A stretch of 37,536 nucleotides of DNA from positions 1 to 37,536 of the forward strand of contig CAZAGT010000009.1 in assembly GCA_964484515.1 (NCBI GenBank). Direction: 5' to 3'. Source of the stretch: CAZAGT01 sp964484515 (GTDB lineage Bacteria > Desulfobacterota > DSM-4660 > Desulfatiglandales > HGW-15). Each line of letters begins with the position of its first letter. The stretch's first letter is position 1. The notes under the pieces were generated by a model that did no database searches, was not told the DNA's origin, and saw only the letters and a list, made by a program, of their open reading frames with translations. This document shows, one piece after another, positions 33,657 through 37,536 of this stretch. A program made the position numbers and the translations under genes.

Positions 33657-33999
33657 AAGCTGTCGAAAAACCTTTTTCTCTGAGGCTGATGGGAAATACC
33701 CATCCCGCTCTCTTCGAGCGGGACGAAACCGGGGACCCGCCCCAAAGGGTGGGGACTGAGCCGAGTGAAGCGAAGGTAAAGAAATTTCGAGGAATGCGGC
33801 GTATGGATTATCCGGCGTGAGGCGTGAGGCTTAAGGCTTGAGGCGAAAGCCAGATACTCTTGATCTTTTCCTTCCGCATGCCCCATGCCTTGCGCCTTGG
33901 GCCTTTCGTGTACGCCGCAGGGATGAGGGTAACGAGCCCTTCGGCTTGCCTCAGGACCGTGAGCCTGCCGAACGGCAAATCGGCGTTTTCCGACAGCCT
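33657..33999 (+). repeat. TIR-bounded dispersed element, copy C (most complete)
   Basis: About 343 bp. The ends AAGCTGTCGAAAAACC and GGCGTTTTCCGACAGCCT are imperfect inverted repeats (GCTGTCG.AAAAC). It contains an extra hairpin (CCCGCTC...GAGCGGG, about 33713-33732), the GGGGACCCGCCC block of copy A and the CTTCGGCTTGCCTCAGGACC block of copy B. No coding sequence. The flanking 33471-33656 and 34000-34224 show no supported gene. Confidence 0.8.
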
Positions 34000-34224
34000 A
34001 AGCTGGATGTGATGAGATACTTAGTGGAAGGATTCGGTCTTTCGGGATCTCGCTATCTCCGCAGTGCTCTAGTACATCGTGTCCAATTCGGAAATGAGGC
34101 CATTTTTCTTCTGATGAGCAAGGCCGCACACAAGGGTTTTCGCCGAGGCGTACATGATTACATCGCCGGAAATCCGCCGAGAACGCCGCTCGGGGGGAAA
34201 GGGCCATTTCCCGAGGGACACTGC

Positions 34225-34521
34225 CTAGCTTCTCAAGAATTCAACAAACCCAAATACCGCGACGGTGGCGCAGGCAACGCTGATCAGCAGAAAATCATAG
34301 CTGAAGAAACCATAGATCAGGACGGGCATGGATAGCCACGTGGACACGTAGACGAGTTTTTCGCCGACTCTCACCTCCCGCCTCAAGATAATCAAGCCGG
34401 TCACTAGATAGGCAAGCAAAAGGCTGCCCAAATAGAGAATCGCTCGATAGTCCCGTGCCAGCATCTTCAGGTTTGGGTCCAAGCCGGAAATCCCCGTGAG
34501 TCTTGATTCTGCAAACGCCAT
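34225..34521 (-). CDS. Small membrane protein with three predicted helices
   Basis: A 98-residue hydrophobic protein with membrane segments at about 28-47 (ILYLGSLLLAYLVTGLIIL), 56-73 and 76-95, connected by a basic loop (RREVRVGEK). The family is not recognised and no ribosome-binding site is clear. It is next to, but probably not in one operon with, the protease-fold gene upstream on the same strand. Confidence 0.6.
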   Translation of the reverse strand: MAFAESRLTGISGLDPNLKMLARDYRAILYLGSLLLAYLVTGLIILRREVRVGEKLVYVSTWLSMPVLIYGFFSYDFLLISVACATVAVFGFVEFLRS

Positions 34522-34629
34522 TTGTCACGTTCACAGGGTGCGCTAAGAGTCTTCATCGTCTTATGCTTCGATGATCTTGAGCGCGAGCGGGGATTTAGGA
34601 CCTATAAGGGGTCCTCCTCCAAATATCGG

Positions 34630-35412
34630 CTACTGGTCTGTGGGGACGCCAGCGTTTATGGCACGGCGGTAGTCTTCCGAGGTTAGCGGGATTGCCCATT
34701 GAAACCCGTATACGTCCTTGGCAGACTCCGGACCGGGGATTAACCCAATGACGCGCCCCGTGCGCGTAACGACGACGGGAGCACCGCTGAAGCCAGGGAT
34801 TCCTAAAAAATCCAACAATATCAATGGGGAACCGTCCATTTTGAGTTCCGTCGAGGAAATCATGCCTCGTCTTAAGATGATATAATCGCGATTAAAGTCT
34901 CCCAGACGGGGATAACCCGCAACGATGACGGTTTCCGCTGTCAGCCGCTGTATCTCCGTAAGGCTCTCAATCAACTCGAGTCGACCCAAGCCGGACCCAT
35001 CAGAGACCGCTCCTTCCACCCTGAGAAAGGCCAGATCCTTGTCTGCAAACTCATACAGGATTCTAGCGGGAAGCACTTGAAACGAGGTCGGGTCGAAAGG
35101 CGATCTGAATTTCACGACGAGCCGTCCCTTATCAACATATTTTGTAAACCGGCTTCGGACCGTTGCTACCGTGTTCTTTCGATCGACCAGGAAACCCGTT
35201 CCAAGGGTATGCTGCACAATAAGGTTGTCGCCCTCAGCTGACCTCCGCGCTTGGCCGACCAGGACCACGCTCTTTTGGATCGCGGAGATCACGTCCTGGC
35301 GCGATTCCCCGGTGCCCTCGGCATCTTGGGCACTTACATCCTGCGAGAAAAGCCCAATTCCGAAAAACGTTGACAGGACAAGGAAAAACAGGAAAACCAG
35401 TTTTGTCTGCAC
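34630..35412 (-). CDS. Exported trypsin/S1-fold protein lacking the catalytic histidine
   Basis: A 260-residue exported protein. From GTG 35412 (with AAGGGGGTGA upstream) the first 28 residues form a signal peptide ending VSA. The body has the landmarks of a DegP/S1-type peptidase: GTGFLVD, DKDLAFLRVEG (the Asp region), GYPRLGDFN and GFSGAPVVVTRTGRVIGLIPG (the nucleophile Ser region). The position of the catalytic His, normally TNxHV, reads VATVRSRF, so it is likely inactive as a protease. It has no PDZ domain. It may act as a scaffold or binding protein in the periplasm. A longer start at 35445 would hide the signal peptide. Confidence 0.8.
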   Translation of the reverse strand: MQTKLVFLFFLVLSTFFGIGLFSQDVSAQDAEGTGESRQDVISAIQKSVVLVGQARRSAEGDNLIVQHTLGTGFLVDRKNTVATVRSRFTKYVDKGRLVVKFRSPFDPTSFQVLPARILYEFADKDLAFLRVEGAVSDGSGLGRLELIESLTEIQRLTAETVIVAGYPRLGDFNRDYIILRRGMISSTELKMDGSPLILLDFLGIPGFSGAPVVVTRTGRVIGLIPGPESAKDVYGFQWAIPLTSEDYRRAINAGVPTDQ

Positions 35413-35445
35413 TCTAATCACCCCCTTCGGTCCCGCGGAGGACAC

Positions 35446-35741
35446 CCATGAAATACAAGTCCCTTACCCATGATCATCATGTAGAAAAGCGTATTGTTTG
35501 CGTCTATTCTGCCCGACTTGATCCGTCATCCAACATCGTTCCCCGTTGGAAAAGCGTTGTATTCCCCTTCGTTTTGCTCAGGGTGAGGAGTTTATCAAAC
35601 CACGGGTCAACCCCAGAATGACAAGAACACGCCTATGCTTAGATTGACCAATTGCGACCCGACTCCACATCCGATGGGCTTAAATATTGATTAAATCCTT
35701 TTGTCGGAAGCTTCAATGAAAATACACGATGTCCGGTGGTT
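35446..35741. other. Intergenic region
   Basis: Between the protease-fold gene and the FAD oxidase gene I see no gene, tRNA or convincing promoter. Confidence 0.4.
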
Positions 35742-37208
35742 TTACGGCGGCTGTTGCTTATTCAGGACAGGGTCGATGCCGACCCGGCGAGCCAAGTCGG
35801 ATGTGAACAATCCGTCCGGATCGAGTTGTCGCTTGATCACCAGGAGATCCTTGTAGCGAGGATAGACGCGGTAGAACTGCCCGGGCCTCAGGACCTGGTC
35901 CTTGGCGAGGTGAATCTTGCCTCCGCGTTTGACGGTCGCATCGATGAGGCGGTCGACGGCCTCGCGACTGCCAGCCTCGTGGTGCTTCTTCGGATGGAAC
36001 TCAAAGTTGAGGCTGTAGCCATCCTCCGAGAACGAAATCAGGCAGTCGTCCTTCTTGTGCGCGCGCAGGATGGTCGTGACCGGTGGGCAGGGAGACGACT
36101 GGCAGATCCCCAGCAACTCGATGATAGCTTCACGTGCACTGTATCTTGGAAAGGTAAGCTGGACAGTGTACCCGTGGGGACCGCAGACAAGATGGGCGGG
36201 CGGCACGGTGAAACTGGCCTCGAAACCGAACCTGAGGAAAAGCTCGGAGTTCGAGGAACGGCCTGTACGATAGTACAACTGGCACATCGCGTAGTACAGC
36301 CGATTGAACGAATTCATCATGGGCCGCTGGGCGTACAGCATGAGCGAAAGGATAGGACCGAATTTCTCATGGAGCGCAAGGCCGAATTGCCGGTGCTTCT
36401 CAAGCCGCACATAACCCGCCTCCAGGATTTGGCGGCGGCTCGATTCGGTGTTGGGGCGCTCGATCCACTTCGCGGCGTGGATCACGGAGCGTCCGATACG
36501 GCGCCCGCGGGCGTAGGCGTCCACCCACACGACGGCCGCGTCGTGCGATACCTCGATCCGGGCCATCGTTTCCAGAAGGGCGTCGACATCCGTCGCCGGG
36601 ATGCGATTGATCTCGACGAAAGGTGACGGAATCGGTTTGAGCTGGAGCGTCGCCTCCATGATGATGCCCAGCAGCCCGATACCACCGACGACGGCGTTGA
36701 ACAGCTCGTGCGATCGGTCGATGGTGAGTGTATGACCGTCGGCGAGCAAGATTTTGAGGCGGACGACCTGGTGGGCAAAACTCCCGTGGTGCCACGCATC
36801 TTTACCGTTGACGTTGGCGCAGATCGCCCCTGCGACGCTGGAGTGCGATTCAGTCGGGCTGGCGTGGAGCGTCAGCAGTCGGTGGTGGACCGCCTGGTAG
36901 ATATCGATGATTCGGATGCCGGCCTCCACGGTAATCTGCGCGGACTTTTCGTCGAACGCGACGATCCGCTTCATCGCGCTCATATCGAGAAGGGCCTGGC
37001 CGTCGTTGAGTGCAAGGTCCCCGTAACCGCGTCCGGCTCCACGCGCGCAGATGGTCATGCCGTTTTGCCGACAGTAGGCAAGCGCCTCGCGGCACTCCTC
37101 GATCGTGGTTGGGCGAGCGACAAGGGAGCGCGTGCGGATGGAGCCGACCAGGGAGGTCAGCTCTTTCCACTCCATGAAGCTCGGGGGTGTCTTGGTTTCA
37201 GGCTGCAT
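35742..37208 (-). CDS. FAD-dependent oxidoreductase (DprE1/GlcD-like, PCMH-type)
   Basis: A 488-residue flavoenzyme. Residues about 25-195 form the PCMH-type FAD-binding domain (ARPTTIEECREALAYC, then GRGYGDLALN and SSVAGAICANVNGKDAW-like glycine turns and GGIGLLGIIMEATLQL). The C-terminal half, with the SFSEDGYSLNFEFHP and LARRVGIDP wording, resembles the aldonolactone oxidase/DprE1 group, which oxidises a sugar or sugar-lipid hydroxyl. The substrate is not clear. No ribosome-binding site is strong. No partner reductase (DprE2-like) is adjacent. Confidence 0.87.
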   Translation of the reverse strand: MQPETKTPPSFMEWKELTSLVGSIRTRSLVARPTTIEECREALAYCRQNGMTICARGAGRGYGDLALNDGQALLDMSAMKRIVAFDEKSAQITVEAGIRIIDIYQAVHHRLLTLHASPTESHSSVAGAICANVNGKDAWHHGSFAHQVVRLKILLADGHTLTIDRSHELFNAVVGGIGLLGIIMEATLQLKPIPSPFVEINRIPATDVDALLETMARIEVSHDAAVVWVDAYARGRRIGRSVIHAAKWIERPNTESSRRQILEAGYVRLEKHRQFGLALHEKFGPILSLMLYAQRPMMNSFNRLYYAMCQLYYRTGRSSNSELFLRFGFEASFTVPPAHLVCGPHGYTVQLTFPRYSAREAIIELLGICQSSPCPPVTTILRAHKKDDCLISFSEDGYSLNFEFHPKKHHEAGSREAVDRLIDATVKRGGKIHLAKDQVLRPGQFYRVYPRYKDLLVIKRQLDPDGLFTSDLARRVGIDPVLNKQQPP

Positions 37209-37536
37209 CGTGGGTTTCGGGTATCACAAGGGTGTATATCGCGTCAACTGACTTCCGGAATCGAGGGATCGGGTTAACGTCCTGTCAGGACCTGAGTAGA
37301 CCGCAGGCTCTTCTCCGTTCATGGTGAATCTGAAAGAAATAAGGCCGCCATGGTGCCTCGTAAGCTTAAGTAGTCCGTCAAATCTTCCTTACTCAGAATT
37401 TCGGCTCCTCACAAGAATTTGTGGGCGAAAAAACCGTTTCCAGCATCTGCGGTGGGGGGACTGTGATGTCTTTTCGCAGTAACTGGCGGGAGGGCACTGT
37501 CTTTTCATGACTTATCTGTGGGGGAAGCCGCAGCCC
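37209..37536. other. Terminal intergenic stretch
   Basis: No supported gene. A weak promoter-like CGTCAA (37242-37247, minus-strand TTGACG) lies before the FAD oxidase gene but lacks a good -10. Confidence 0.35.

Noticed and set aside
33838..34335. A 165-codon plus-strand frame
   Set aside because: It begins inside repeat copy C and then lies antisense to the small membrane protein gene.
1..37536. CRISPR array, tRNA, rRNA or intact transposase
   Set aside because: No regularly spaced short repeats, cloverleaf-like sequences or transposase motifs were seen on either strand, by eye only.

Overview
ORGANISM. The window looks like a chromosomal segment of a Gram-negative bacterium of moderate-to-high GC content. 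An RND/MFP/OMF efflux operon with a lipoprotein outer-membrane channel, an MglA GTPase beside a GspE/PilB-type ATPase, a DUF4388 (PATAN) protein, a bactofilin, and a tungsten aldehyde:ferredoxin oxidoreductase together suggest a deltaproteobacterial lineage (Desulfobacterota or a relative). This is inferred from gene content only; no rRNA or other taxonomic marker is present. LAYOUT. 1-1213 (minus): a LysM/coiled-coil membrane protein followed by a bactofilin cut by the window edge, probably cell-envelope scaffolding. 1597-8116 (minus): an efflux operon (TetR regulator, OMF, MFP, RND pump) with overlapping stop/start codons and two operator palindromes placed inside its promoter. 8685-11354 (plus): an aromatic-type PLP decarboxylase and a Tat-signal DUF362 protein. 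11601-13830 (plus): small nucleic-acid-binding and signalling genes (KH protein, IHF/HU protein, stand-alone tRNA-editing domain protein, PilZ protein). 13831-17319: an ExeA/GspA-like AAA+ ATPase with a candidate sigma-54 promoter, flanked by inverted copies of a repeat, then an FHA-GAF protein. 17701-21980 (minus): an operon MglA > DUF4388/cNMP protein > TPR-GspE/PilB ATPase, probably controlling type IV pili, secretion or polarity. 22925-24908: a mycothiol-nitroreductase-like DsbA-family protein and an aldo/keto reductase. 25444-26977: a DksA-type protein and an unrecognised 370-residue protein. 27282-32926: a TPP-dependent 2-oxoacid enzyme flanked by direct repeats, then an AOR operon whose ferredoxin partner carries a Tat signal. 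33234-37208: a 78-residue orphan with a perfect consensus promoter, a small membrane protein, a trypsin-fold protein lacking its catalytic histidine, and a DprE1-like FAD oxidase. REPEATS. Three full or near-full copies and one fragment of a ~290-340 bp element with imperfect terminal inverted repeats (MITE-like) lie at 17402, 25088, 33657 and 22983. Two further repeat pairs flank single genes (13916/16041 inverted; 27025/28926 direct). HOW THE GENES MAY WORK TOGETHER. Two themes stand out. One is envelope and motility signalling: bactofilin, LysM, ExeA-like, FHA-GAF, PilZ, MglA, cNMP and PilB-like proteins. The other is aldehyde and redox chemistry: TPP enzyme, AOR, aldo/keto reductase and DsbA-family reductase. 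The most unusual items are the possibly exported AOR complex, the MglA/PATAN/TPR-PilB operon, the dispersed TIR elements and the His-less protease-fold protein. No CRISPR array, tRNA, rRNA or intact transposase was seen.
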